Shown here piece by piece: positions 9,984 through 19,121 of a DNA stretch of 64,000 nucleotides. Each line of letters opens with the position of its first letter. The first letter of the stretch is position 1. Made by a program: the position numbers and the translations under genes. Under the pieces are notes generated by a model. The model was not told the DNA's origin. It saw only the letters and a list, made by a program, of their open reading frames with translations, and did not search any database. Source of the stretch: Pseudomonas sp. ERMR1:02 (GTDB lineage Bacteria; Pseudomonadota; Gammaproteobacteria; Pseudomonadales; Pseudomonadaceae); the NCBI RefSeq assembly GCF_002277815.1, contig NZ_NKJI01000021.1, positions 29,641 to 93,640 of the forward strand. Direction: 5' to 3'.

Positions 9984-10235
9984 TCAGGCCAACATCGACA
10001 TCAACCCGCCCTGGCGATCGAGCTTGGCCAGGTCGTCGAAACCGCCGATATGCGTGTCGCCGACGAAAATCTGCGGCACGCTGCGCCTTCCGCTACGGTC
10101 GAGCATTTCTTCAAGTTTGCCAGGCGTACGCTGAACGTTGATCTCTTGCATCGCAATGCCTTTGCTGGCCAGCAGTGATTTGGCGCTGCGGCAGTAGGGG
10201 CAGGTGTCGGTGGTGTACAGGGTTACGGTGTTCAT
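9984..10235 (-). CDS. grxC: Glutaredoxin 3
   Basis: 83-residue thioredoxin-fold disulfide reductase with the dithiol active site TDTCPYC at residues 10-16, the cis-Pro segment RRSVPQIF and the GSH-binding GGFDDL. Length and motifs match GrxC (about 83-85 residues). It reduces protein and mixed disulfides with glutathione in the cytoplasm. It stands alone between two REP pairs. Confidence 0.93.
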   Translation of the reverse strand: MNTVTLYTTDTCPYCRSAKSLLASKGIAMQEINVQRTPGKLEEMLDRSGRRSVPQIFVGDTHIGGFDDLAKLDRQGGLMSMLA

Positions 10236-10265
10236 GTTCGGTCTCCATTGAATTCAAACATTCCC

Positions 10266-10365
10266 TGTAGGAGCGAGCCCGCTCGCGATGGTCGCCAACG
10301 ATAACGCGGGAAACCTGATGCCCAGCGGCGCCCATGAATTTTTCGCGAGCAGGCTCGCTCCTACA
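10266..10365. repeat. REP pair with the same spacer as the 6.2 kb copies
   Basis: Two inverted REP arms around the spacer AACGATAACGCGGGAAACC then TGATGCCCAGCGGCGCC, nearly identical to the copies at 6176-6385. The shared interior shows that the whole unit, not only the arms, has been copied. Confidence 0.88.
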
Positions 10366-10380
10366 GAAAACAGGCCGTTA

Positions 10381-10899
10381 TCAGGCGTCGATGGCCGGGA
10401 AATCGATATCGGTCAGGGCGGCGTTGTTCAGGTAGTTGGTCAGCGTCTGCGAGGCCACGTGGGCGATCACTTCGATGATTTTCGCGTCATTGATCCCGGC
10501 GGCGCGGGCCGCTGCGATCTGTTCGTTGCTCAGGTGGCCACGGCTTTCAGTGATCTGCCGGGCGAGCAAGGCATAGGCGTCGAGCTGGCCTTGCCGGGCG
10601 CTGAGAATCTCCTGGCTGGAAAGCCCGGCCTTACCGGCAAACAGCGTGTGCGCCGCCAGGCAGTAGTCACAGCCGTTGACCTGTGAAGTGGCGAGGGAGA
10701 TCGCTTCCTTCTCGGTGGCGCTCAGGGAGGTCTTGCCCAATGCCGCCGAGTTTTGCAGGTAAGAGGCAAGCACGGCGGGGGCGTGGGCCAGCACCCGGAA
10801 TACGTTGGGCAGGAATCCGATTTTCTTCTGCACGCCTTCCAGCAATGGGCGGGTGGCGTCGGTGGCGTGTTCCAGGCTGACTGGGATAATGCGGGTCAT
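10381..10899 (-). CDS. Carboxymuconolactone decarboxylase / AhpD-like alkylhydroperoxidase
   Basis: 172-residue all-helical AhpD-like protein. The redox motif is NGCDYCLAAHT (Cys-X-X-Cys plus a His three residues on), and the C-terminal AHVASQTLTNYLNN is typical of peroxidase-related CMD proteins. These act as thiol peroxidases or as unknown CMD-fold enzymes in the cytoplasm. The gene is divergent from the AraC regulator, with 134 bases between start codons, so it is likely regulated by it. Confidence 0.9.
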   Translation of the reverse strand: MTRIIPVSLEHATDATRPLLEGVQKKIGFLPNVFRVLAHAPAVLASYLQNSAALGKTSLSATEKEAISLATSQVNGCDYCLAAHTLFAGKAGLSSQEILSARQGQLDAYALLARQITESRGHLSNEQIAAARAAGINDAKIIEVIAHVASQTLTNYLNNAALTDIDFPAIDA

Positions 10900-11033
10900 G
10901 ATGATTCTCCGAAGATTGCAGCGCGACAGGCGCTGGGTACGGAGTTCATGCTAGAGATTCAGGCTGGTTTATTGGATGCAAATCGTCGACTATTTACGAC
11001 AGATCGTCCAGAACTGCTCCCGGGAGCTTCCCC

Positions 11034-11846
11034 ATGGATCGCTTGTCCACCTTGCTCACGCATTTCGGTGTCAACGCCGGCACTTTTCACAGCGGCACGT
11101 TTTGCGGCACGTCGGCCTTCGATGGCAGCCAGGCGTGCGGTCATATGCATTTGCTGCAGGCGGGCGAGGTCGGCCTGAAACTGGCCGATGAGCGCGAGCT
11201 GCGCCTCACCGAGCCGACGCTGATCTTTTTTCCTCGACCGTATCGTCATCGCTTGTTCGCCACCGAAAACTCCGGCACGCAGTTGGTATGCGCGTCGCTG
11301 AGCTTCGATGGTGGCTCGGGCAATGCCCTCGCCACCGCGTTGCCGGATTACCTGGTGCTCAAACTCGATGAAATCCCGACCCTGGCCAGCACCCTGGAAT
11401 GGTTGTTCAACGAGGCGTTCGACGGCAGCTGTGGTCGAGAAGCGGTGATGGACCGGTTGTTCGAATTGCTGGTGATTCTGTTGCTGCGCCACATCTTGAG
11501 CACGCGCAATCAGCAGCCGGGCATGATGGCGGGGCTGGCTGATGCGCGACTGGCACGCCCCTTGAGCCAGATGCACGAAGCGCCGGCCAAGGCGTGGAGC
11601 GTGGCCGAGCTGTCGGCGCTGGCCAACATGTCCCGGGCCAGTTTCGCTGAACACTTCAAACGCGTGGTTGGTCAGGCGCCGGTGGATTATCTGGTGAGCT
11701 GGCGCATCAGCCTGGCCCAGAAGCGCTTGCGCGAGGGCAAGCCGATTGCCCTGATCGCTGAGGAAGTCGGTTACGAAAGTCCTTCGGCACTGGCCCGGGC
11801 GTTTCGCCGTAAAACCGGGGTCAGCCCGCGAGAGTGGAGGGGATGA
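11034..11846 (+). CDS. AraC-family transcriptional regulator (cupin sensor domain)
   Basis: 270 residues. The N-terminal cupin-like sensor domain includes FHSGTFCGTSAFDG and MHLLQAGEV; the C-terminal double HTH has WSVAELSALANMSRASFAEHF and IALIAEEVGYESPSALARAF, ending RRKTGVSPREWR. The layout matches the AraC cupin-6 subfamily that often controls adjacent oxidoreductases or AhpD-like genes. The CMD-family gene next door, transcribed divergently, is the natural target. GGGAGC precedes the ATG by 5 bases. Confidence 0.92.
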   Translation: MDRLSTLLTHFGVNAGTFHSGTFCGTSAFDGSQACGHMHLLQAGEVGLKLADERELRLTEPTLIFFPRPYRHRLFATENSGTQLVCASLSFDGGSGNALATALPDYLVLKLDEIPTLASTLEWLFNEAFDGSCGREAVMDRLFELLVILLLRHILSTRNQQPGMMAGLADARLARPLSQMHEAPAKAWSVAELSALANMSRASFAEHFKRVVGQAPVDYLVSWRISLAQKRLREGKPIALIAEEVGYESPSALARAFRRKTGVSPREWRG

Positions 11847-11852
11847 ACGATC

Positions 11853-12257
11853 ATGATCCAGTGCAAAAGTGCCTGCGACCCTGCCGCGCCCGAAGATGGG
11901 CGGCGAATTCTGGTAGACCGTCAGTGGCCGCAAGATTGCCCCAAGGCGCCAGTGCCGTTCGATGCCTGGCTCCCCGACGTCGCGCCCTCGACTGAGTTAC
12001 ACCAGGCACTCATGGCCGGGCAGCTGGATTTTGCCAGGTTCACCGCAGCCTATCGCAGGGAACTGACTGCTCAGCCGGTGCATTGGTGGGCGCTTTTGCA
12101 GTACTCGCAAACAGAGATGTTGACGCTAGTGTTCACTGCGAATGACCCGCTGCGAAACCATGCCGTCGTGCTCGCCCAATGGCTGGAAGAGGAGCTTGAT
12201 CGATACCAGAGCTCCAGTTCGCCAGTGTGTTATCGGGATGAATTTCCGGAGTATTGA
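11853..12257 (+). CDS. DUF488 family protein
   Basis: 134 residues. The diagnostic RRILVDRQWPQDCPKAPVPF corresponds to the family motif R(V/I)LVDRLWPRG. The conserved mid region YRRELTAQPVHWWALLQYS is also present. It begins 6 bases after the AraC stop and is probably translated with it. DUF488 proteins are small, soluble and of unknown function. Confidence 0.82.
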   Translation: MIQCKSACDPAAPEDGRRILVDRQWPQDCPKAPVPFDAWLPDVAPSTELHQALMAGQLDFARFTAAYRRELTAQPVHWWALLQYSQTEMLTLVFTANDPLRNHAVVLAQWLEEELDRYQSSSSPVCYRDEFPEY

Positions 12258-12328
12258 ACGCAGAGGTTTATCCATTCGTGGATGCCCAAGCGAATGTGCA
12301 AAATTCGCTGGTGTTTAAGCTACTTAGA

Positions 12329-12490
12329 TCAGCTCTCAGGGGAAATGATTGAGTCGTCACTGGATTCAGCAGCCAGTTTCAATCGGTCAGCTTTACAAAT
12401 GTATTTAACCTTGTTTTTCGGTGCCAATTTGGCACTGGCCTTTTTGGCTTGGGCCTTAAATAACTGCTTTAGTTTTTTTTGACGGTTCAT
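12329..12490 (-). CDS. DUF2986 small basic protein
   Basis: 53 residues, beginning MNRQKKLKQLFKAQAKKA and continuing KLAPKNKVKYICKADRLKLA, an extremely Lys-rich N-terminus followed by an acidic tail (ESSDDSIISPES). This matches the DUF2986 family known from Pseudomonas and relatives. GAGTAGA precedes the ATG weakly. The function is unknown; the charge pattern would allow nucleic-acid binding, but that is speculation. It is shorter than most gene finders' cut-off. Confidence 0.72.
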   Translation of the reverse strand: MNRQKKLKQLFKAQAKKASAKLAPKNKVKYICKADRLKLAAESSDDSIISPES

Positions 12491-12851
12491 GTATTTCTAC
12501 TCAGCTTTGTAAGTTCTTGAATGATATCAGCTTAAATGTTGGACCAGATTCCCGTGGTGCGCACTGAGTGCATAGCGTTGGAAACAGGCGGTGAATCGCC
12601 CCTGGTTTGCTGGAATCGCTGAATGACCGCTTTTGGCTTTCTGCCTGTTACCAAGGGCAGCCATCGACCCAAACAGGTCAGTCGTGACAGTCAGAAACCG
12701 CAGAACCGGCTCATCACCCACCGTGAGTACCAAATCTTTTCTTGTGAGTAAAGTCCAGGTACCGAGCAGCAAGCCGCCTGTACAGTGACAGCACAGAACA
12801 AGGCAATTACAATTTGATTAACATCCAGCGACTTGAGCGATTGAATACCCC
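12491..12851. other. Intergenic, with a copy of a dispersed repeat
   Basis: No convincing gene. It contains a degenerate copy (12621-12652) of the dispersed motif GCTTTTGGC...CTGCCTGT that recurs at 22.7, 24.4, 25.8 and 32.2 kb. The right part presumably holds the promoter of the small RHH gene. Confidence 0.5.
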
Positions 12852-13040
12852 ATGGAAAGCAAGACTGCGCGCCTCACTGTGCTCATTGATCCCGTCAAGA
12901 AAAAAGCTTTCGAAGAACTCTGTGCAGCACAAGACCTGACGTCTTCCCAGGTTGTCCGCCAACTGATTCGTGACTACCTGGACACTCACGGCGCTAGCTA
13001 TTCGACCAAGAGCAAGCATGCCACCAGTACCAAGTCATAA
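12852..13040 (+). CDS. Small ribbon-helix-helix protein (CopG-like)
   Basis: 62 residues. ARLTVLIDPVKKKAFEELCA is a classic RHH beta-strand and first helix, followed by DLTSSQVVRQLIRDYLD as the second helix, with a short Ser/Thr/Lys tail. RHH proteins dimerise to bind DNA and often serve as antitoxins or small repressors. No toxin-like partner is adjacent; the next gene is a convergent SulP transporter, whose regulation by this protein is possible but unproven. Confidence 0.8.
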   Translation: MESKTARLTVLIDPVKKKAFEELCAAQDLTSSQVVRQLIRDYLDTHGASYSTKSKHATSTKS

Positions 13041-13061
13041 CCCAACACTGGCAGTTAGTCT

Positions 13062-14721
13062 CTAGAGGGTCGATGTACCCTCTACGTGACTGACAGCTTT
13101 AGCCAACGCGGTGTTGAAGTCGGCGTGGTAATGCTCCGAGCCAATGTCTTGCAGGATACCCACCCTATCGAGCTTATTGAGCACCTTCGTGTTCGCTTCG
13201 CAGAGTTTCACCACGATATTGCGCTTGTGCAGCTGCTGAATGACCTCCTCCAACACTTGCAAGCCCGTGATATCCATAAACGGTACGCGCTTCAGACGGA
13301 TAATCAACAGACGTGGGTCGGTATGGGTCTGTGCTAACACGCGCTCGAAGGTCTCAGCCGCACCAAAGAACAGAGGCCCTTCAATCGTATAAATCAGTAC
13401 CCCTGGCGGCAAGTGAGCATGGCCATTAGCCCTCAACTCTTCTTCAAGGTCGTGCTCGACTATCTGCTGCACCTCCACAGATGAGGCCATGCGGCGCATG
13501 AAGTGCAGCATCGCGAGAATGACGCCGATGTTCACGGCGATCACCAAGTCGCTGAACACTGTGAGGCTGAAGTGATGAGCAGTATTGCCACGTCTGCGCG
13601 TGGGGCTCGCTGAACCATGCGCTTGAAGTGTTTCAACTCGCTCATGTTGTACGCAACTACGAACAGGATGGCGGCGAGGGCGCACAGTGGGATGTTTGAG
13701 GCCAGAGGTGCCAGGAACATAATAATAAGCACCAAGGTGATCGCATGTGTAATGCCAGCCAGCGGACTTGTACCGCCGTTACGGATATTGGTAGCAGTTC
13801 GGGCAATGGCTCCGGTAGCAGCGAAGCCACCGAACAATGGCGTGGCTAGATTAGCGATCCCTTGGCCGATCAGTTCCTGATTGGAATCGTGCTTAGTGCC
13901 CGCCATACCATCGGCCACCATTGCCGATAGCAGCGATTCGATTGCCCCAAGCATGGCGATAGTGAAAGCCGGGCCAATCAGATCAATGACACGAGACAGC
14001 GTGATTTCAGGCAGGCTTAACGTTGGAAGGCCTTGAGGTATCCCACCAAATGCGCTGCCAATCGTGGCTACCCCTCGAAATGAAAAGTCGACTGTATCGC
14101 TGTAGCCACCGCCATCGCGACTAGCGGGCCCGGTACCCGTTTGAGCCCGGGAATTTTGGACGCGGTAATTACCAAGAAAAGACTGAGTGCGGCCAGCAGG
14201 GTGGTGGCCCTATGAAGATCCGGGAGCGCCTGTAGCAAGTGCCATAGTTTTTCGTGGAAGTGCTCTCCACTGATATTCGGTAAACCGAAAAAGTCCTTCC
14301 ACTGCCCAACCCAGATGATTACGCCGATACCGGCGGTGAATCCGACGATCACTGGGTCGGGGATAAACTTGATGACTGCACCGAGCCGGGCAATCCCCAG
14401 CAATAACAACATGGCACCCGCCATCATCGTGGCGATTTGCAGACCGTCAACGCCATGCTTGGCCGTGACTCCCGCCAGAATCACGATGAACGCACCTGTC
14501 GGCCCGGCAATCTGCAAGCGGCTTCCCCCAAAGAGCGAAACCAGCAGGCCGCCGATGATTGCGGTGTAGATGCCTTGCTCAGGCTTGACGCCAGAGGCAA
14601 TGGCAAAGGCCATTGCCAGGGGGAGCGCCACGACCCCGACTATCACACCAGACACCATATTGCGCAGCCAGTGCTTTCGACCCAATAGTCCCGCTTTCCA
14701 TGCCTCACCTATCGCAATCAT
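13062..14721 (-). pseudogene. SulP-family anion transporter with STAS domain (two frameshifts)
   Basis: SulP/SLC26 inner-membrane transporter in three overlapping pieces. The N-terminal piece has the family signature ALPLAMAFAIASGVKPEQGIY; the middle has QELIGQGIANLATPLFGG; the end has the cytoplasmic STAS domain (EGPLFFGAAETFERVL, RLKRVPFMDITGLQVLEEV). One base is missing in CCCC at 14071-14074 and another in AA at 13570-13571 (plus-strand numbering). Repaired length is 553 residues, normal for the family. The substrate could be sulfate, bicarbonate or another anion. Both breaks look like sequence errors. Confidence 0.82.
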
Positions 14722-14897
14722 GGTTAGCTCCTCAATGGGTGTATGTGCATAATATTAACATGCAGTGATAATTGAAAAGCCTTTACTACCACTGCTTCGT
14801 GAGGCTGGAGATGTTTATAGTGAAGACTCGCCTGGGGCTGAACGGGCGCGCACTGCAAATAGAAAATTTCGAGAGCGCGTGAAGCGAGGTGACTGAC

Positions 14898-15128
14898 ATG
14901 AATCGTAAAGCTGTGAAAAGCAAACATGCCGAAGGTGTGACCTTTGACACCCATGTGATCGCAAACCCGACCAACCCCAAGGAGTGGATTGTGTTCTTCA
15001 AGAAAGACGCCGGGAGCAGTTACTTCTTGGTTGATGACAACGAGGAGGTCGAGTCTTTCGGGCGTCTGGATGACTTGATCGCCGAACTTCGAGACTTGGG
15101 ACTCAAGACCGCTGAAATCCATTTTTAA
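14898..15128 (+). CDS. Small conserved-looking protein of unknown function
   Basis: 76 residues starting MNRKAVKSKHAEGVTFDTHV. Acidic C-terminal half (DDNEEVESFGRLDDLIAELRDLG). No family recognised. The start at 14898 is chosen because GAGGTG lies 6 bases upstream; the in-frame GTG at 14889 overlaps that site. A 22-codon frame with its own GGAG (14811-14882) ends just before it and could be a leader peptide. Together with the next gene it forms a small two-gene unit between the SulP and channel genes. Confidence 0.6.
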   Translation: MNRKAVKSKHAEGVTFDTHVIANPTNPKEWIVFFKKDAGSSYFLVDDNEEVESFGRLDDLIAELRDLGLKTAEIHF

Positions 15129-15157
15129 CCCTTGGATCACACCTTGGAGACATGATC

Positions 15158-15340
15158 ATGTCAGTGAAGGTCGAGTATCTATCCAGTCAAAGCGAAGCTC
15201 TTTGGTCTGTATGTTTTGGCATCCGACGAGTGCAGTTTCAAAAAAGTGCTAAGGACTATGCTGCCAAGCTCAAGGAGAGAATCGAGGCTCCGCATGTTTA
15301 CCCTCGACGTGGTCAACCAGCGGAAATTCATAGTTCATAG
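15158..15340 (+). CDS. Small hypothetical protein
   Basis: 60 residues, beginning MSVKVEYLSSQSEALWSVCF and ending in a basic tail. No recognised domain. TTGGAGA lies 8 bases before the chosen ATG and 29 bases after the previous stop, so co-transcription with the preceding small gene is likely. Confidence is limited because of the short length and unknown family. Confidence 0.45.
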   Translation: MSVKVEYLSSQSEALWSVCFGIRRVQFQKSAKDYAAKLKERIEAPHVYPRRGQPAEIHSS

Positions 15341-15643
15341 TTACAGGCGAGGTCGAACCTCACCCAGCATGTCTATCTGCTTGTTCTACAAAGGATCCGG
15401 TCTCTCGCGAAGACCCCCCATCTATCCTCAACTGCGAGCGGCTTTTGTTGATGTCGGTCAAACACCCGGTTTTGCTCGATGCCAGGATGGCGTTTCAATG
15501 GCGTTAGTGGCGGTTTTGCTGAGCTGACGCGGCGTACCTTTCCGGCGGAAGGATGTTCAGCCGCTCGCTTAGGGACTCTGCACAAGTGAGCGGCTGGATT
15601 CTGACTCTTGGCCGGTTGGGGTAACATCCTGGAGGAGCACTTA
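15341..15643. other. Intergenic, nothing convincing
   Basis: No gene with a good start and coding signature on either strand. The reverse-strand frame covering part of it is a by-product of GC content. The promoter of the potassium-channel gene must lie here. Confidence 0.4.
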
Positions 15644-16090
15644 ATGTATTCAAGCATCTTTTTCGCATGGGGGCTGGCGGCCATTACCGTGGGCCTGCAT
15701 GCAGTCGGTCTGGCCCTGATGCTTAGGATTCTGGACCACAGGGGAAATGTTCTTATGACGCAACTAGGGGCCATTAGTACGCGGTTGGTGTGGGTTGCCT
15801 GCTATATGGTTCTGCTGCATTTGATGGCGATCTCGATCTGGGGGGCATTCTATGTGTGGCAGGGGTGTCTACCCGATCCCGAAACGGCGTTTTACTTCTC
15901 TGGAGTGACCTATGCGACGATTGGTTACGGCGATGTGGTGCTGGGTAAACCCTGGCGTCTGCTCGGGTTGATGGAGGGCTTGACCGGCATCCTCATGTGC
16001 GGTTTATCCACGGGTGTCTTCTTCGCTGTGGTCAATCATATTTATCAGTTTTTCCACACGACAATCGACGACGACCACAAGTCCTGGTGA
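15644..16090 (+). CDS. Two-TM potassium channel protein
   Basis: 148 residues. Hydrophobic segments near the N-terminus (about residues 1-25) and at about 45-65 and 110-135, with the potassium selectivity filter in TYATIGYGDVV (about 93-103). This is an Ion_trans_2-type minimal channel subunit that would assemble as a tetramer in the inner membrane. The start is set by GGAGGAG 6 bases upstream. There is no RCK or nucleotide-binding domain, so gating is unclear. It sits between two SulP transporters, suggesting a linked role in ion balance. Confidence 0.85.
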   Translation: MYSSIFFAWGLAAITVGLHAVGLALMLRILDHRGNVLMTQLGAISTRLVWVACYMVLLHLMAISIWGAFYVWQGCLPDPETAFYFSGVTYATIGYGDVVLGKPWRLLGLMEGLTGILMCGLSTGVFFAVVNHIYQFFHTTIDDDHKSW

Positions 16091-16133
16091 CGTTTGAACC
16101 GCGCGTCCAACAGCTGAGCTACTGCGCGTCACC
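16085..16133 (-). other. tRNA-like remnant with 7-bp acceptor-like stem
   Basis: Read on the minus strand the segment starts GGTGACG and ends CGTCACC-A, a perfect 7-bp pair with a trailing CA. Inside are AGTAGCTCAGCTG, very like a tRNA D-arm, and GCGGTTCAAA, very like a T-loop. The anticodon arm is absent, so it is not a functional tRNA. It overlaps the 3' ends of both convergent genes. It may be the scar of an integration or excision at a tRNA gene, or chance similarity. Confidence 0.45.
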
Positions 16134-17796
16134 CAACAGAGTAGATTTCTGTGCTTGATAGCGCTCGATTGCTGCATGGGCGTTGAACAACATACGCTCA
16201 CTCCCAAGTCTCTCGTCGAACCCTGCACGCCGCACCATCTCAAGTACGCCGGGATTCAGCCCCGCTAGCCAGAGACTGGTGCCCAGCTTGGCCAAGATTT
16301 TCTCGCCTTCTATCAGCGCTTGCAGTGCCGAATATTCGATATCGGGCACCGCACTCATGTCCCAGACAACCACTCGCGGCTGATACTGTCTCTCCAGAGT
16401 GATAATCTGTTCCTTCACATAGTCAGCGTTGAGAAAAAACAGGCGTCCCTCCGGCCGCACAATCAGCAGTCCCTCAAAAGTCTCGTCACTAGGGTGGTCT
16501 TCTGACAAGGGGCGTAGCACGTCGGTGCCACACTTGCGACCAAGGACATACACGTGCGGGCGCGCGGTCTGGTAGGCCAAACTGACCAACGATACGATGA
16601 TTGCCACAGTGATCCCCTGGAGCGTGCCAAACAAAAGCACACACCATGGCAACAAGCGCCCAGTGAAACTCCATTGGACGCACCTTACGAATGGCCAGGA
16701 ACTCTCGCGGCTGGATCAGCCCGACCGAGTAGTAAATGACGATAGCGGCCAGTGTGGCGTGAGGTAGAAACCCGAGTAACCTGGATAGAAGCAGCATCGT
16801 GGCAAGCGCCGCGCCAGCAGTGACGATCGAGACCACCTGAGACTGCCCTCCTGTGGCACGTACAACAGCCGTCTGTGAGGTGCCGCCACCGGCAGGCATC
16901 GCGCCGAGCAGAGCACCAGCAAGGTTGCCGAGACCGGTCGCGACCAACTCGCGGTTCGCATCGATGGGGGGATCGCCTGGCCGGACAAATGCGCGCCCCG
17001 CCGCAATCGTTTCGGTAAAACTCATCAGCGCGATCCCGAGCGCACCCGGCACCATCTGCTTGATCAGCGCGAGATCAGGCAACGTAAATGATGGTAACCC
17101 TTGTGGAATCACGCCGACCGTCGAAGCTCCCAGAGCCTGTAAGCCGAAGTACCATGACGCGGCGATGCTGACACCGACCACAATCAATGGCGCAGGCGAA
17201 TGTGCCCACAGGCGCTCCATCGCGATGAGCATCAGGAACGCCACCACCGCTACCGCGAGCGTGATCAGGGAACTCTCCGGCACGTGTTGCACTATGTTGA
17301 GGACGTCAACGAAAAAACTTTGTTTTGCGATGTGGATACCGAGGAGTTTGGGCACCTGGTCCAGAACGATGACAAGCCCCACCCCCGCTTTGAAGCCGCT
17401 CAACACCGGGGAGGATATGAAGTTCGCGAGAAATCCCAGGCGTATTATTCGCGCCAGGAGCAGCATCGTGCCAACCAACACCGTTAGCGTTGCACTTGCC
17501 GTGATTAGCTTCTCCGGGTCGCCGTCCGGTACGGCCAAGCCGACCTGCGCACCGGCCAAGATCGCCAGCGTAGCAGTGGAGCTGACACTCAGTACTCGCG
17601 ACGTTCCCAGCAATGCGTAGATCAACATCGGGACGAAGGCCGTATACAGACCGACGGCAACAGGTAGACCCGCGACAGTCGCGTAGGCCATTGCTTTGGG
17701 CAGCACGACTGCGGCAGCCGTGAGCCCCGATACTGCGTCGAGGCGAAGGGGAGCGGTGGAGTGAGCTGCTTTCGACGTCTTCAGATGCGGTTCCAC
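16119..17796 (-). pseudogene. Second SulP-family anion transporter with STAS domain (frameshift)
   Basis: Starts with GTG at 17796 behind AGAGAGG. The membrane part contains the SulP hallmark VVLPKAMAYATVAGLPVAVGLY and a conserved core DANRELVATGLGNLAGALLG. The frame breaks near 16645 and resumes at VLLFGTLQGITVAIIVSLVS, ending with the STAS domain (VVVWDMSAVPDIEYSALQAL). The break fits loss of one TG from a short TG repeat, or gain of one base. Repaired length is about 559 residues. It is clearly a different paralogue from the copy 2 kb to the left, not a recent duplication. Confidence 0.8.
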
Positions 17797-18430
17797 ACTG
17801 CCTCTCTCGGCGGGTTCATCTACAGGGTATATCTAATGACTTCCTTTCACTTTCCTTCCCATTTTTCCTCATCGTATAGACAACCAGATTAACAGGCAGG
17901 CGTTGTGATCTGCATCAATGGTTGCTAGGCGCGTGCCGCCGGCAATATCGTAGCTAAGCCCGGTTGGGGACTCTCGAAGGCCTGGTTCAAGTCATGACGC
18001 ACAAGTTCCGGAGCCACCTTAACGGTTAGATTTTATTTGTATGAGTTAAACCAGTGGCTTAGTAAATCTAACTTTTTTACGTTTTCCCAACTTGCAGATT
18101 GAGTGATTGAGTGATGTGCGAAATTGCACTCCATTTGACCACCTGAATAGACGTCCTCCGGCCGTCAGTTTTCTTTCATCTTGGCACTAAGCTGCTGCCT
18201 ATGGCGGTAGGTGCCTATCTCGTCTGAAAAAGCTCATCTCGCTGTAAGTCATTTCCAACTTCTTTACGGGCCAACCACCGGTCGACTTTTCTGTGCGCCG
18301 CTTGATCCTCTGTGCAAAGAGGTCTAATTATTAAGCGTGGGAAAAAATCCCACGCACAGGATGCCAAAAAATTTTTAACGATTCCCGACTTGATTTGGCG
18401 TTTCTCGCGGTAATGACCAGGAGACGGAAA
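17797..18430. other. Intergenic with a short hairpin
   Basis: About 630 bases without a credible gene, less GC-rich than its surroundings. A hairpin GCGTGGG-A6-TCCCACGC sits at 18335-18355 without a T-run. The segment separates the SulP gene from the glycine-rich protein gene and must hold divergent promoters. Confidence 0.5.
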
Positions 18431-19105
18431 ATGCAATTTCATAGGCTGTTCAAGAGGGCTCTATTGGCGATGGCCATTGGTGGCGTGCTGTCTGCGTCCA
18501 TCGTTTTGGTTCCGGATTCGATTTCTCATAGCTCCAGTGCTTACGCCAAAGAAGGTGGCGGTCATGGCGGTGGAGGCAGTGGCGGTGGCGGTGGCGGTGG
18601 CGGAAGTGGAGGCGGAGGCGGAGGCGGTGGCGGCGGAAGCGGAGGAGGCGGAGGCGGAGGCGGTGGAAACGGCGGCGGAAGCGGAGGTGGAGGCGGAGGC
18701 GGTCATGGTGGAAGCGGCGGCGGTAGCGGAAGTGGCGGCGGCAGCGGTGGTAGTGGCGGCCATGCTGGCAACGGCGGTGGTAATAGTGGCAGCAGCCATA
18801 GTGATGCGGGCAAGGACCACAGCGGGGTTTCGAATTCAGGTCGTAGCAGCAACCATGCTGAAGCGGGCGACGATCATGGAAATCACGTTGGTGGAGAGCC
18901 TGGCGATGATCATGGCAATCATGTTGGCGGCGAGCCCGGGGACGATCATGGCAATCATGTTGGCGGCGAGCCTGGAGACGACCGTGGCAATCACGTTGGT
19001 GGTGAGCCTGGTGATAATCGTGGCAACCATGTGGGTGGCGAACCGGGTGATGACCGCGGCGTTCACGTCGGCGGCGAAGCAGGGGATGACAATAGCAGGA
19101 GCTGA
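18431..19105 (+). CDS. Secreted glycine-rich protein with C-terminal 11-residue repeats
   Basis: 224 residues. The start is set by AGGAGACGG just before the ATG. Signal peptide of about 39 residues (basic MQFHRLFKRALLAMAIGG, then a hydrophobic stretch ending SSAYA-KE). Residues about 40-130 are almost only Gly with Ser and a few His and Asn, in (G)nS blocks. After a Ser/His-rich linker come about six tandem copies of P-G-D-D-H-G-N-H-V-G-G-E with minor changes (DR, DN). No enzymatic domain. The Asp/His-rich repeats could bind metal or act as an extracellular spacer; both are guesses. The function is not known. Confidence 0.8.
   Translation: MQFHRLFKRALLAMAIGGVLSASIVLVPDSISHSSSAYAKEGGGHGGGGSGGGGGGGGSGGGGGGGGGGSGGGGGGGGGNGGGSGGGGGGGHGGSGGGSGSGGGSGGSGGHAGNGGGNSGSSHSDAGKDHSGVSNSGRSSNHAEAGDDHGNHVGGEPGDDHGNHVGGEPGDDHGNHVGGEPGDDRGNHVGGEPGDNRGNHVGGEPGDDRGVHVGGEAGDDNSRS
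18878..19093 (+). repeat. Tandem 36-bp coding repeat (about six copies)
   Basis: In-frame repeat of about 36 bases encoding PGDDHGNHVGGE-type units at the end of the glycine-rich protein. The copies differ mostly at the Asp/His/Arg/Asn positions and at third codon positions, so the array is not freshly duplicated. Confidence 0.8.
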
Positions 19106-19121
19106 ATCACTCTGATGGGAA

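Noticed and set aside
12282..12482. 66-residue plus-strand frame with a hydrophobic end
   Set aside because: Opposite strand carries the recognisable DUF2986 protein; the hydrophobic stretch is the antisense of its Lys codons.
12527..12772. 81-residue minus-strand frame
   Set aside because: It covers a copy of a dispersed non-coding repeat and has no recognisable domain.
14724..15140. 138-residue minus-strand frame
   Set aside because: Covers the small plus-strand gene at 14898, which has a good ribosome-binding site; no domain in the antisense translation.
18461..18820. Ala/Ser/Thr-rich minus-strand frame
   Set aside because: Simple antisense of the glycine-rich repeat region.
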